From Bacteroides sp. (GTDB lineage Bacteria > Bacteroidota > Bacteroidia > Bacteroidales > Bacteroidaceae), in contig DXWV01000050.1 in the NCBI GenBank assembly GCA_019416685.1, positions 111,828 to 175,827 on the forward strand: a stretch of DNA of 64,000 nt, read 5' to 3'. Position 1 is the stretch's first letter. Each line of letters starts with the position of its first letter. The translations under genes and the position numbers were made by a program. The notes below the pieces were generated by a model. The model did not search any database. It had not been told where the DNA came from and was given only the letters and a program-made list of their open reading frames with translations. Below are positions 35,232-46,300 of the stretch, in pieces.

Positions 35232-36788
35232 ATGAAACGCATCATAATTTTATTAGCGGCGGCATTCACGCTTATGTGGGGGGCTTGCTCCGACCCGTAT
35301 GCCGATCAGGTGTTCAAAGATACAGATAAAATGCCGGCTGCCAATTATATGGAAGCCAATGAAGCCGTTTATTCTTCGTGGGTGGATTTGTTGAAATATA
35401 CCGGACTGTTTAATACCGTGAACTTGAAATTGGATTATACTTGTTTTGTTCCCGATAATGAAGCCATGCAGAAGTTCCTCCAGAAAAAAGGAAAAAGCTC
35501 TGTAAGGGAGTTAGATATGGAAGAGGCCGTTAATTTGGTTCGTTATCACACGATTGCTTCTAAACAATATACAACTTCGGACTTTCCCGACGGAATGTTT
35601 CCCGATTCCACAGCGAGTGGGGACTATTTGAGTCTGGAAATGCGTGAAGGTGGATTTGATGCATTTTATATCAATGGCGAAGCACGTATCAAAGAGTTGA
35701 ATATCACAACTACGAATGCAGTAATCCACTTATTGGAGGATGTTTTGACACCGGTGACAGGTACGATTGTCGATAACTTGGATAAAGAAGACTATTCTTT
35801 AATGCTTGATTTAATAGAGAAGACCGGTTACAACAGACAGCTAAGTAATGTATATTTGAATGGAATTAAATACCGTTATACACTTTTTGCTGTACCGGAT
35901 GCTGTGTTCAGAGAAGCCGGTATAAACGATATCACATCTTTGGCTACCCGTTTAGGTGAAACCGGAACCAATTATACGGAGCCTGCAAATAAAGTAAACC
36001 GCTATGTGGGGTATCACATTGCTAACTCTGCTTATTCGTTTGCTGATATGAATACCGATATCGACAATAACACATCGAAAAATGTGGCGATGATGGCATC
36101 CAATACGCTCATAAGCATGAGGTTGATTAATGAAATGTTTTACTTAAATTACAATGAAGAAACGAAAAAAGGTATCAGTGTTACTCAGAAAAACCTGAAC
36201 TGTAAGAACGGAGTAATTCATGTGGTAGACGGATTGATGGAAATTGTAGAACCGAAAGCTACGAAAGTAATTTGGGACCTTACAGACTATCCTGAACTGG
36301 CAGGGGTATGCGACAAGTATCAGCTTGCCAATCAATCGGATTCTTATGATCATAGTTTAGCATACGATACTCTGAGCTGCTATACGCTTTCAGGTGGGTA
36401 TGGAAGTAATTATCAATATTATCTGGCTAATAAAAACGATGCCAGATATAAGGCTGTAAATTATGATTGTTTGTATTTGAGCTTGGGAAAATATGGTTGG
36501 ATACAGATGCAAAGTCCGATGATTATTGCCGGTAAGTATAAAGTTTCTTTGACACATTACAATATATCTAATAAGACTAAAGAAGGACGCTGGTCGGTTA
36601 TTCTTGATGGCGAATATGTAGGTGCACAGATTACTACTTGGGGAAACAGCACTTCTAAGAGTGAGATGATAACTACAAAAATAGGAGAAGTAGAATTCAC
36701 GGAGTCAGTACCCCATACGGTGCGCTTAATGGCCGGTGATGACTTTTATTCTTATTTAGACTGTTTGATCTTTGAACCTATTAATTAA
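35232..36788 (+). CDS. Fasciclin-domain lipoprotein 2
   Basis: The start at MKRIIILLAAAFTLMWGACSDP (35232) gives 518 residues with a lipobox GAC; the upstream ATG would bury the signal. FAS1-like segments are visible (SWVDLLKYTGLFNTVNLKLD, TCFVPDNEAMQKFL, VIHLLEDVLTPV; later FAVPDAVFREAG and GVIHVVDGLMEI). The C-terminal 150 residues (from about YQLANQSDSYDHSLAYD) form a distinct beta-rich domain (GKYKVSLTHYNISNKTKEGR, VRLMAGDDFYSYLDCLIFEP), possibly carbohydrate-binding. It is tightly packed between SusD1 and the third fasciclin gene. Confidence 0.78.
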   Translation: MKRIIILLAAAFTLMWGACSDPYADQVFKDTDKMPAANYMEANEAVYSSWVDLLKYTGLFNTVNLKLDYTCFVPDNEAMQKFLQKKGKSSVRELDMEEAVNLVRYHTIASKQYTTSDFPDGMFPDSTASGDYLSLEMREGGFDAFYINGEARIKELNITTTNAVIHLLEDVLTPVTGTIVDNLDKEDYSLMLDLIEKTGYNRQLSNVYLNGIKYRYTLFAVPDAVFREAGINDITSLATRLGETGTNYTEPANKVNRYVGYHIANSAYSFADMNTDIDNNTSKNVAMMASNTLISMRLINEMFYLNYNEETKKGISVTQKNLNCKNGVIHVVDGLMEIVEPKATKVIWDLTDYPELAGVCDKYQLANQSDSYDHSLAYDTLSCYTLSGGYGSNYQYYLANKNDARYKAVNYDCLYLSLGKYGWIQMQSPMIIAGKYKVSLTHYNISNKTKEGRWSVILDGEYVGAQITTWGNSTSKSEMITTKIGEVEFTESVPHTVRLMAGDDFYSYLDCLIFEPIN

Positions 36789-36797
36789 AAAGAAGTT

Positions 36798-38417
36798 ATG
36801 AATAAGTATATTATATCTATATGTGCATTGTTTGCATTGCTTCTTGTCTCTTGTTCCGACAAATGGGATGAATATTATGGAGACAATAAATCATCGGAAG
36901 AGACATTGAATGAGACTTTGACAGAGTTCTTCACAAAGAATCCGGAGTATAGTGAATTTTATAACCGGCTTGTAGAGTGCGGACTTGATAAAGAGTTGGC
37001 TAAAGAACAGCAGCAGCTCACTTTTTGGGTAGTGCCCAATGATGGAATGAGTGTTTCGGGCATTGAACCGAATGACACTGTACGCATGGAATATCACATC
37101 AACTATTTGCCTTTTCTGCAGAGCGATTTGAAAGACGGTCTGCGTATCCCGACATTGAATGGGGTATATTTGCAAATAACCCGACAGGGAGAAGATACCT
37201 ATGTCAATAAGTCTAAAGTAGAACGCTCTTATCGTTTAAAGAATGGAGTGGTACATGTGATTGACCAATTGATGAAATCAAAAATCAATATGTTTGATTA
37301 TATCAAAGACCTTCCCGATGAGTATTCTATTTTCCGTGATTCTATCATGAAGAGTAATGAGATGCGTTTTGATAAAGTAAACTCCATTCCTACCGGAGTG
37401 GATATTACCGGTAACACCGTGTATGACTCTGTGTTCTACGTATACAATCCGCTGTTTGAGAAGGCTGAGTTTAATTCGGAATTTAAGCAGTTCACTCTTT
37501 TCCTGCCCGACAATCAGGTGATGAAAAGTTGTTTTGATAAACTGGCCGTTCAATATACAGCCATGGGTAAAACCCTTACGGCAGTTGATTCGGCTACAGC
37601 GATGACTTGGATTAAAGAGGCTGCTTTCTATACCGGAGAATTGAAAGATTTCAGTGCAACGGATATAAAATCATCTTTCGAAAGAGTATGGCGTACTACC
37701 ATTCAGAAGATAGACGAAAGCAGTATGGAAGAGTTGAGCAACGGCATTATGTATAAGATGACTGAGGTAAAGATTCCTACAAATTATATTGTGACACGAA
37801 TCAAATCTCTGGTACATTACTATGAATACCTTACGGAAGAGGAGCAGAAGCAATATTATACGTTTATGAACACCAGTAAGATTGCCATCTACGAAGATTC
37901 TGCAACCCCTAAACCTGAAATATTGTCAAACTATTATATTCTGGATTTGAACGGTGATGAAGATGCTTCTCCATTCTATGCAGAGTTTCCTCCACTGGAA
38001 CGATATAGGGAAAATCAAAACGATCCTTATAAGGCAAGAGTGATGCAGGTGCCTTGCGGTGAATACGATCTGTATATGGGATTCCACAGTAGCGGACATC
38101 CTTATGTCAATGTTTACTTTGACGGAAACACCGATGGTCTGAGTGCTTCGCCGGATGCTAGCATGAAACTGATCGGTTCGAACCTGTCTATCGTTTCATC
38201 CAATCCGTGGAACTTCGACCGTGTAACAGAGACATCTGCCGATCTCTATGGAGATAAAGTTGTAAAGTGGGATGGACTGGGCGGACTGGTCGGCACTGTG
38301 AAGATAGAAGGAGAGGGTATGAGTTCCTTCCGTATCCGTGTGGAATTCTACAAAGGAGACAGTAAGAAATTGCGCATTTACCACTGGGCTTTGAAGCCTT
38401 CGGCAAATAATTATTAA
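36798..38417 (+). CDS. Fasciclin-domain lipoprotein 3
   Basis: The 539-residue protein has lipobox LVSC and FAS1-like repeats (LTEFFTKNPEYSEFYNRLVE, LTFWVVPNDGMS, GVVHVIDQLM; FTLFLPDNQVMKSCF). A beta-rich C-terminus (GEYDLYMGFHSSGHPYVNVY to LRIYHWALKP) resembles that of the preceding gene, so the pair probably arose by duplication. It lies 9 bp after fasciclin gene 2 and 15 bp before the second SusC. Likely function is surface binding or assembly with SusC2/SusD2; this is inferred from context. Confidence 0.78.
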   Translation: MNKYIISICALFALLLVSCSDKWDEYYGDNKSSEETLNETLTEFFTKNPEYSEFYNRLVECGLDKELAKEQQQLTFWVVPNDGMSVSGIEPNDTVRMEYHINYLPFLQSDLKDGLRIPTLNGVYLQITRQGEDTYVNKSKVERSYRLKNGVVHVIDQLMKSKINMFDYIKDLPDEYSIFRDSIMKSNEMRFDKVNSIPTGVDITGNTVYDSVFYVYNPLFEKAEFNSEFKQFTLFLPDNQVMKSCFDKLAVQYTAMGKTLTAVDSATAMTWIKEAAFYTGELKDFSATDIKSSFERVWRTTIQKIDESSMEELSNGIMYKMTEVKIPTNYIVTRIKSLVHYYEYLTEEEQKQYYTFMNTSKIAIYEDSATPKPEILSNYYILDLNGDEDASPFYAEFPPLERYRENQNDPYKARVMQVPCGEYDLYMGFHSSGHPYVNVYFDGNTDGLSASPDASMKLIGSNLSIVSSNPWNFDRVTETSADLYGDKVVKWDGLGGLVGTVKIEGEGMSSFRIRVEFYKGDSKKLRIYHWALKPSANNY

Positions 38418-38432
38418 TCCTATAGCATTAGA

Positions 38433-41400
38433 ATGATGAACAAGTATAAAATAATATTGATAATATTTCTATCTGTCTTCGGCTTTGTGAACATGAAAGC
38501 ACAAAAAGGCGGAATGAAAATCTCGGGCACAGTGGTAAGCTCCTATGGCAACAGACCTTTGTCCGATGCGGTAATTACATTGTCGGGAATGGACGAAACG
38601 GTTACTTGTGATAGTATCGGGCGATTTGTGGTTGAAAATGTACCCGCTAAAACCCGTGTTTCGGTATGGTGTCCGGGCTTCTATACAAAAGAAGAACCTG
38701 TGGCCGGACGTGGATATCTACATATTGTACTGATTCCTGAGGACATGAAGGGGTATACAGACCAGGTTACACTGCCTTCGGTAGGTATTGTTAAACAGAC
38801 TGTAAAACAAACGAATCTCACATCGGTCCATAAGGGCGAACTCAACTTGAACATGACCGATGTGGAACAGGGATTTCGTAATATTCCCGGTCTGGCACTA
38901 ATTTCCAAAGGCGGACTCAGCATTGAAGGACATTATTTCAACCTGAGGGGAGCTAACACGATGGTGGCCAATGCAACCCCGTTGATTGTGGTCAACGGTA
39001 TACCTTATATGCCCGATATGAACGAATCGGGGATTATTGGCGGTTATTCTAAGAATATTTTCAGCGTACTCAATGTACAGGATATTGAGAATATCACCGT
39101 ATTGAAAGGTGCTGATGCTGCCTTATACGGGTCGATGGGCTCGAACGGAGTGATCATGATTGAAACGGATAAGGCTACCGACCTCGATACAAAAGTGGAA
39201 TTTATAGGGCAATACGGGCTATCATGGAACAATGCAACGCTGCCGGTTTTGGGAGTAGATGATTATAAGAGCCTGATGGGAAATATCGCTTTGACAAAAT
39301 ATGAAGATATGTCTGATGCATTGACTGCCTTTCCTTTCTTGAAAGAAGATCCCGATTATTATTACAACTACCTTTATAATAACAACACAGACTGGCAGGA
39401 TTTGATTTACAAGAATGCTTTTGTCACGGACAATGTTTTAAAGATTAAGGGTGGTGACGCCATTGCCCGATATGACTTTTCGATTGGCGTGAAGAATAAG
39501 CAAGGAGTGGTGGAAGAGACGAATTCAACCAAATATTACGCTCGTATGAATGCGGATGTGAACTTGAGCAAGAAAGTAAAATTACTTTCGACCATCTCTT
39601 TCGGATACACAAATAACCGGGTAGCAGAACAAGGAATGGTATTGGAAACCAATCCCATTCTGACCGCTCTTCGCAAAGGCCCTTTATTCTCTCCTTATAA
39701 TAAAGACAGTGAGAACAATCTGTTGCCCGATTTTGCTTCTATCCGTGATACAGACGGCAATCTGATAGAGAACAACAGTGTAAGTAATCCGCTATCGGTT
39801 GTCAATGATGTAGAGATGAAACAACATGCCTATGATGTGTTGATGAATGCCGGTTTGGTATATACGATCAATGGTAACTGGAATTTGAGAGCCAACTTCG
39901 GCTTGAATTATAATCTGAATCAGGAAGACGCTTTTGTTCCGGGAATGAGTATTACGACGATTATGCCATTGGAAGCACAGTTGGCAAAGAACACGATACG
40001 CTCCGCCGAAGGTACGACATTGAATACATATTATGCTCTCGAACTAGGTTATCAGAAAGTATTGGCGAATATCCACACCATCTCTGCCGCTGCAGGCGGA
40101 CAGGTAGCCATGAACAGCGTTGATTACAATGCCGGTTCAGGTTGGAACACTGCCAACGACTACTATAAAACATTGAATAACGTGCAAGCCATCGGTCGCT
40201 CCTACTTTGGCTATATAAATAAGTGGAACTGGATGAATTATCATCTGTCGGCTAAATATAATTATAACCATCAGCTCTTTGCCGGTATCAACCTTTCTGC
40301 CGACGGATCTTCGGCTATAGGTGCCGATGCTGCCCGCATGCAGGTTTATCCCGCAGTGAATGTGGCATGGAGCGTGAGCAATTCACTACTGAAGAATCTG
40401 TCGCAACTGGATAACCTGAATCTGCGTGCAGAATATGTGATGACGGGAAACAGCCGTTTTGCATCCACAATCGGAGAGTATTACTACTTGAACCGTGTGT
40501 TCAAAGGATTGTCGGGGTTGGTACGTGCCGGCATACCCAATACGAAGATTACACCGGAATTGACGAATACGTTTAATGTAGGTGTAGACTTTGCCATGTT
40601 AAACAACCGCGTGATGTTGACTGTTGACTACTTCAACAGCAAAAGCTCCGATCTGGTGATGCCTGCGGAAATATCATCTGTATATGGCACCAACTATATG
40701 TATCGTAACCTGGGTGAAGTTACCAACCGTGGCTTCGAGATCGGCGCACAAATCGGATTGATACAGAACCGCGACTTAAAATGGTATATAGGCGGGACAT
40801 TTTCTACTTGCGAGAACGAAGTGAAATCGTTGGGAGGAGAAACTGATATGGTACTTTCTATGAGCGATGGTTCGGCTGTGATTTCTAAAGTAGGACAACC
40901 GTTATACTCTTTCTACGGATATCAGACCGATGGTGTGTTTGCTACCGATGCTGCTGTAGAAGAAGCCGGAAAAGACGGAAAGGCATTGACGAACGCTATC
41001 GGGGTACCTTTTGCCGCCGGTGACATGCACTTTGTCGATCAGAACAATGACGGTAAAATTGATGAAGAAGACCGGGTCAACTTAGGGAATGCCCTTCCTG
41101 ATTTCTACGGTACTTTCTATACTTCCGTACAATATAAAGGATTGGAGGTATCGGCCACATTCGGCTATAGCAAAGGAAACAAAATGTATAATGCGGTTAG
41201 GCGTACGATGGAGTCTATGTCCGACTTCTCTAATCAGTTGACCTCCGTTTCCCGTCGTTGGATGGCCGATGGTCAGATTACCGATATACCTCGTGCTGCA
41301 TATGGTGACCCGATGGAGAACAATCGTTTTTCGGATCGCTGGATTGAAGATGCTTCTTACTTGAAATTGAAAGAACTGATGGTAAGCTATAAGTTCAAAC

Positions 41401-41573
41401 TGTTTGGTGGTACCACCGTATTCGTGGCTGCCGAAAACCTGTTTACAGCTACTGACTATCTCGGACTGGATCCGGAGACAATGTACTCGTATGATAGCTC
41501 GATGCGGGGATTCGATTATGGAAAGATAGCCAATCCGACCTCTGTGAAATTTGGTTTTAAAGTTCAATTCTAA
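38433..41573 (+). CDS. SusC-like TonB-dependent receptor 2 (divergent)
   Basis: The 1046-residue receptor has a signal peptide ending MKAQ, a short carboxypeptidase-like N-domain (KISGTVVSSYGNRPLSDAVITL), and a plug with PLIVVNGIPYMPDMNE and IENITVLKGADAALYGSMGSNGVIMIET. The usual DGVPL/ASAIYGSRG-type signature is altered. The barrel is canonical and ends FGFKVQF. It probably imports a different oligosaccharide from SusC1. The SusD-like partner gene follows after 22 bp. Confidence 0.9.
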   Translation: MMNKYKIILIIFLSVFGFVNMKAQKGGMKISGTVVSSYGNRPLSDAVITLSGMDETVTCDSIGRFVVENVPAKTRVSVWCPGFYTKEEPVAGRGYLHIVLIPEDMKGYTDQVTLPSVGIVKQTVKQTNLTSVHKGELNLNMTDVEQGFRNIPGLALISKGGLSIEGHYFNLRGANTMVANATPLIVVNGIPYMPDMNESGIIGGYSKNIFSVLNVQDIENITVLKGADAALYGSMGSNGVIMIETDKATDLDTKVEFIGQYGLSWNNATLPVLGVDDYKSLMGNIALTKYEDMSDALTAFPFLKEDPDYYYNYLYNNNTDWQDLIYKNAFVTDNVLKIKGGDAIARYDFSIGVKNKQGVVEETNSTKYYARMNADVNLSKKVKLLSTISFGYTNNRVAEQGMVLETNPILTALRKGPLFSPYNKDSENNLLPDFASIRDTDGNLIENNSVSNPLSVVNDVEMKQHAYDVLMNAGLVYTINGNWNLRANFGLNYNLNQEDAFVPGMSITTIMPLEAQLAKNTIRSAEGTTLNTYYALELGYQKVLANIHTISAAAGGQVAMNSVDYNAGSGWNTANDYYKTLNNVQAIGRSYFGYINKWNWMNYHLSAKYNYNHQLFAGINLSADGSSAIGADAARMQVYPAVNVAWSVSNSLLKNLSQLDNLNLRAEYVMTGNSRFASTIGEYYYLNRVFKGLSGLVRAGIPNTKITPELTNTFNVGVDFAMLNNRVMLTVDYFNSKSSDLVMPAEISSVYGTNYMYRNLGEVTNRGFEIGAQIGLIQNRDLKWYIGGTFSTCENEVKSLGGETDMVLSMSDGSAVISKVGQPLYSFYGYQTDGVFATDAAVEEAGKDGKALTNAIGVPFAAGDMHFVDQNNDGKIDEEDRVNLGNALPDFYGTFYTSVQYKGLEVSATFGYSKGNKMYNAVRRTMESMSDFSNQLTSVSRRWMADGQITDIPRAAYGDPMENNRFSDRWIEDASYLKLKELMVSYKFKLFGGTTVFVAAENLFTATDYLGLDPETMYSYDSSMRGFDYGKIANPTSVKFGFKVQF

Positions 41574-41595
41574 CATTATTATAGAAAGGTAGATT

Positions 41596-43308
41596 ATGAA
41601 AAAGAGAATATATTTCCTTGCAATCTTGTTTCCTTTGCTCACGGGATGCGATGATTTCTTCACTCCGAACACAGACGACTCCTTGCTGGAAAAAGACTAT
41701 ATCGGTACTTCTTACGAATTGTATACCGGATACATGGGATTGGCTGCCTGTGTACAAGATGTGGTAGATCAGGCGATGTTCCTCGAAGGACTTCGTGGCG
41801 ACTTGCTGGAACCTACTACCAACGCTCCGATAGATATGTGGGACGTTTATAACTATAAAGACCTACAGAGCCCGTTTACCAATAATACATTGGCCGATCC
41901 TAAGGGGTTTTATGCCCTTATCATGAATAGCAACGATTATCTGCAACACGTATTCGAGTATAGGGAAGAATACCCCACTGTATTATCGGAAAGTGATTAC
42001 AACGGCATCATCGGCGGTGCCTTAAGATTCAAGGCATGGGCGTATCTGATGCTTGCCAAGATATACGGAGAAGCGGTTTATCTGGATGATCCGCTGGCTT
42101 CTTATCAGGATCTTACCAAATATCCCGTACTCAAGTTTGACCAGCTGATAGATAAGTGTATCAACCTGGTGGAGACGGGTATGAATGGTGTTAACGGCAA
42201 GGGCGACATCCGCTGGTCTACCGTGTTGTATCCCGGTCAAGGTGACTCGCCCGAATCATTGGAATGGAACCGTATCTGTCCCACTCCCGAATGCCTGCTG
42301 GCAGAACTTTATTTGTTCAAGACCAGAAAAGAAAATTCAACCGACGAGAATGCAGTATATTATCAGAAAGTGTGGGACAACTGTGTAAGTATCATCCGTA
42401 CCGGTGGAGATCAGGAAGCCAGCTTCACGCTGAACAAATCAAAATATGAGGGTTCTTGGAGCCAGTTGTTTTCAACCACCACCTACAATCGCCAGGATCA
42501 CATTTCGGTGGCTTTTTATGATTACAGTAAGAAGCAGACAAACCGTGTGATCGATTACTTCTCGAATACATATCCCAACAAATACTATCTACGTCCGGCA
42601 AAAACCGCTGTGACACGTTGGGAGAAGAGCGGAGCGGCCGATCAGAAGAATCGGGGGCTCAATAAATCGTATAAGGAAAGTGTGGAAGGACTCATCTTCT
42701 ATAAGTTCCTCGGCGCCCACACCACCAGCGATTACATTTATCGCAACGATGTGCCTTTGTGTTACTACAAAGCAGCCGATATCCACTTGTGGCTGGCAGA
42801 AGCTTGTGCCGGACTGGGACGTTACCGGGAAGCGTTGCAGTTTCTCAACGGACAGTCGTCTTCCCGACAGAACTTCGGTTCGCTTTACAATAAGAACACC
42901 AATACGTTCGATCCTCCTTTCGCTGACTATCCCGTATGTCTCTACCAATGTGTGGGCAAAGAGAGCCAGTTGAACTGCCAGGGCGTGCGTGGTCGTGTAG
43001 CCGCGCCGGCTTTGGGTGAAGAGATTCTCGCCGAGGATGAATCGACGAATGATGTGATTGTGGAACCGGAATATGCTCATTGGAAAGTAGATTCACTATT
43101 GGTGGAGGAGTCTAAACTCGAGTCTGCCGGTGAAGCGCGTACCTATTACATGATGCTCCGTTCGGCTCGGCGCTGGGGCGATAAGGCACGTAAAGTGTGG
43201 GCGGACAAGGTGGCAGATAAATACACTACAGCTACTTCTGTGGGTAGTAACCTCGAAGCCTCCGATGAAAACTGGTTTATTAAATATGATTTGAAACTGA
43301 ATAAGTAA
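41596..43308 (+). CDS. SusD-like lipoprotein 2
   Basis: The 570-residue product has lipobox LTGC and SusD-family helices (GGALRFKAWAYLMLAKIYGEA; ECLLAELYLFKTR; CYYKAADIHLWLAEACAGLG; YYMMLRSARRWGDKARKVW). It is more divergent than SusD1, as is its SusC partner. It ends 4 bp before the PL11 gene, so the two are probably translationally linked. Confidence 0.87.
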   Translation: MKKRIYFLAILFPLLTGCDDFFTPNTDDSLLEKDYIGTSYELYTGYMGLAACVQDVVDQAMFLEGLRGDLLEPTTNAPIDMWDVYNYKDLQSPFTNNTLADPKGFYALIMNSNDYLQHVFEYREEYPTVLSESDYNGIIGGALRFKAWAYLMLAKIYGEAVYLDDPLASYQDLTKYPVLKFDQLIDKCINLVETGMNGVNGKGDIRWSTVLYPGQGDSPESLEWNRICPTPECLLAELYLFKTRKENSTDENAVYYQKVWDNCVSIIRTGGDQEASFTLNKSKYEGSWSQLFSTTTYNRQDHISVAFYDYSKKQTNRVIDYFSNTYPNKYYLRPAKTAVTRWEKSGAADQKNRGLNKSYKESVEGLIFYKFLGAHTTSDYIYRNDVPLCYYKAADIHLWLAEACAGLGRYREALQFLNGQSSSRQNFGSLYNKNTNTFDPPFADYPVCLYQCVGKESQLNCQGVRGRVAAPALGEEILAEDESTNDVIVEPEYAHWKVDSLLVEESKLESAGEARTYYMMLRSARRWGDKARKVWADKVADKYTTATSVGSNLEASDENWFIKYDLKLNK

Positions 43309-43312
43309 TCGA

Positions 43313-46300
43313 ATGAAAAAAATAAGTATAATATTATGGCTTTTGCTCCTTGGAGGTATTATGATGCCTCTGTGGGGGCAAGCTCAGGAGAAATTGGATA
43401 GGGGGGTAGTTGCTGTAAAATGCTCTGATGGAGTGTTTCTGTCTTGGCGTAGTTTAACTACGGATACCAGAAAATTAGGTTTTGATATCTATCGGGATGG
43501 AGTGAAAATCACCACTATTCCCGTTGTAACTACTACCAATTATGTAGATAAAGATGGCACTGCAACTTCTCGTTATGTGCTTAAGGGGATATTGGATGGT
43601 GTAGAGACTGAAACAACGAAAGAAGTGAACGTTTGGGCAGAACAATATAAGAAAATTCCTCTAAGGCGTCCGGAAGGTGGAGTGACTCTACCTTATGACG
43701 TTGTCCAGACTGATAAAGATAAAACACGTGAAACTTATCCGAATGGTCAGGAATATACGTATACTCCGAATGATTGTAGTGTGGGTGATGTTGACGGAGA
43801 TGGAGAATATGAGATCATAGTGAAATGGGACCCAACCAATTCACGCGATAATTCTTTCTATGGCTATACAGGCAATGTTTATCTGGATTGCTATAAGTTG
43901 GACGGAACGTTCATGTGGAGAATCGATCTGGGCAGGAATATACGTGCTGGTGCCCATTACACTCAGTTTATGGTGTATGACTTTGATGGTGACGGCAAAG
44001 CGGAAGTTGCTTGCAAAACGGCACCGGGGACTATTGACGGGCAGGGGAAATTTGTAATTATGGGCAATGATGATCCTAATGCCGATTACCGTTCTTCCGG
44101 TGGCAAAGCAGGAATAGTGGTGGAAGGTCCTGAGTATCTGACCGTTTTTAACGGCCGGACAGGAGCGGAGGTTTCGACCATTGCTTACAGTCCTCTTCGT
44201 GGAAATATCAATGATTGGGGGGATGGATATGGTAATCGCTCGGAACGTTATCTGGCATGTGTTGCATATCTTGATGGAGTGAAACCGAGCCTGGTGATGT
44301 GTCGTGGATATTATGCACGTACCGCACTGACTGCTTATGATTTTGACGGAACAAAACTGACAATGAAATGGGCTCATGATTCTAAGGTTTCCGGTTCGGG
44401 AGCTTATGGACAAGGAAACCATAACCTGTCGGTAGCAGATGTAGATGGAGACGGATATGATGAAATCGTCTATGGAGCCTGTGTTATTGATCATGATGGA
44501 AAAACACTGTATCGTACCGGTTTGGGGCATGGGGATGCCATACACCTGTCCGATTTGGACCCCGATCTGGATGGTCTCGAAGTCTTTTCACCTCATGAAG
44601 AAAAAACGGCTGCTTATGGATATGAGATGCATTCTGCTGCAACGGGTGAGATTATTTTTGGTGAAAAGACCGGGACGGATGTCGGGCGCGGGATTGCTGC
44701 GGATATAGACCCTAATTATCGTGGATTTGAAATGTGGTCTACTGCCAATGGTAATGTATATGACTGTAAAGGGAACATCATAGCCAGTAAAAATCGCCCT
44801 TCGGTCAATTTCAGGGTGTACTGGGACGGTGATTTGCAAGACGAACTGTTGGACGGAGTTAAGATTGACAAATGGAATGGCACAAAAGTGAATCGTATGA
44901 TTACTTTATCCGATTATAGTAATGCCACTTCTTGTAACTCTACAAAAGCTACTCCAAATTTAAGTGCCGACATACTTGGTGACTGGCGTGAAGAAGTAAT
45001 TTTGTGGGATTCAAAGACTTGTTCTGATTTGTTGATCTTTACCACTGTTATTCCTACAGAATATAAGATAACCACTTTGATGCACGATCATGTTTATCGC
45101 CTGGGAGTAGCCTGGCAAAATGTAGCTTATAACCAACCTCCTCATTTGGGTTATTATCCCGGAGACCAGGATACGGAAAATGCATCATTCGCAAAGAAGG
45201 GTGTTGGCTATCTGAACCAGTCGTTAGAGTTGGGTGAAGCGATCTCACCGATCTCGTACTCATGGAAGAATGCTGATGATGTGAAGATTACAGGGATGCC
45301 GGAAGGACTTGTTATTACTGTAGATAAAGAAGAATGTTTTTTCACGATTGAAGGAACTCCGGAGACAACAGGTACTTATACGTATACCATAGAAAGTGTT
45401 GGCGGACTTACTGTAGCCACTCTCTCCGGAACGATTAAAGTAAAAGCTCCGGTAGTATTGAATGAACTGGCTTATTTCTCATTTGATGAGACAACCGGTA
45501 CATCTGCTGTCAATTCGGTGTATGGAAAAGCAGAGGCTGTAGGTTTCGTTCCCACATGGATAAGTGGGGTCCGTCAACAGGCATTGGAGCTGCCCGCAAC
45601 TCCTGCAACCCGTAGAATGGAACAACCCTCTTACGATCAATTACAACTGGGTACCGGGGATTTTAGCGTTGAACTGTGGTTCCGTTCCAACGGAGACAAT
45701 GGTGTAGACTGGTATCTGTTCCACAAAGGTAGCCATGCGAAGAATGCTTCGACCGGTGCTACCGGGAAATGGGTAGGATTACAGTACAAGAATGGAAATC
45801 TTACCTTTGGTGTTGACGATGATGTTACGAAATCCAATCTTGACATTCCTGCTACTCAATATTTCAATGGTGAGTGGAACCACATAGTCTGTGTTCGTGA
45901 TGGTGAAACCAAAACATTGAAAATGTATATTAATGGAGTTTTCCAAGGTGAGGTGACTGACAAAACCGGTGATATTTCAGAGTCGGAGTTGTTTGTTATT
46001 GGAAACTGTAATGTGAACTTCAATACTCCCTTTATCGGGGCAATTGATGAGCTTCATATCTATGGAGGAGCTATGAGTGCCGCCAAAGCAAAGGAACGTT
46101 ATGAGCTTAATAAGCCAACCGGCATCTCGGGAGAAACGGTATTCCATTCTGATCTGAACATTTATCCGCTTTATTTCAAGGATGAAATAACGGTTGAGTT
46201 CCCGGCAGAGATATCCGGATGTACTACAGTTTCGATGTATTCTTCTGCGGGTACACTTGTTCACCGCACTGCCTATGTGGTAGATGGAGGAGCAGTACTG

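Noticed and set aside
43841..44545. 234-codon minus-strand ORF inside the PL11 gene
   Set aside because: It is a shadow of the plus-strand gene with no recognisable motif; the PL11 reading frame is certain.
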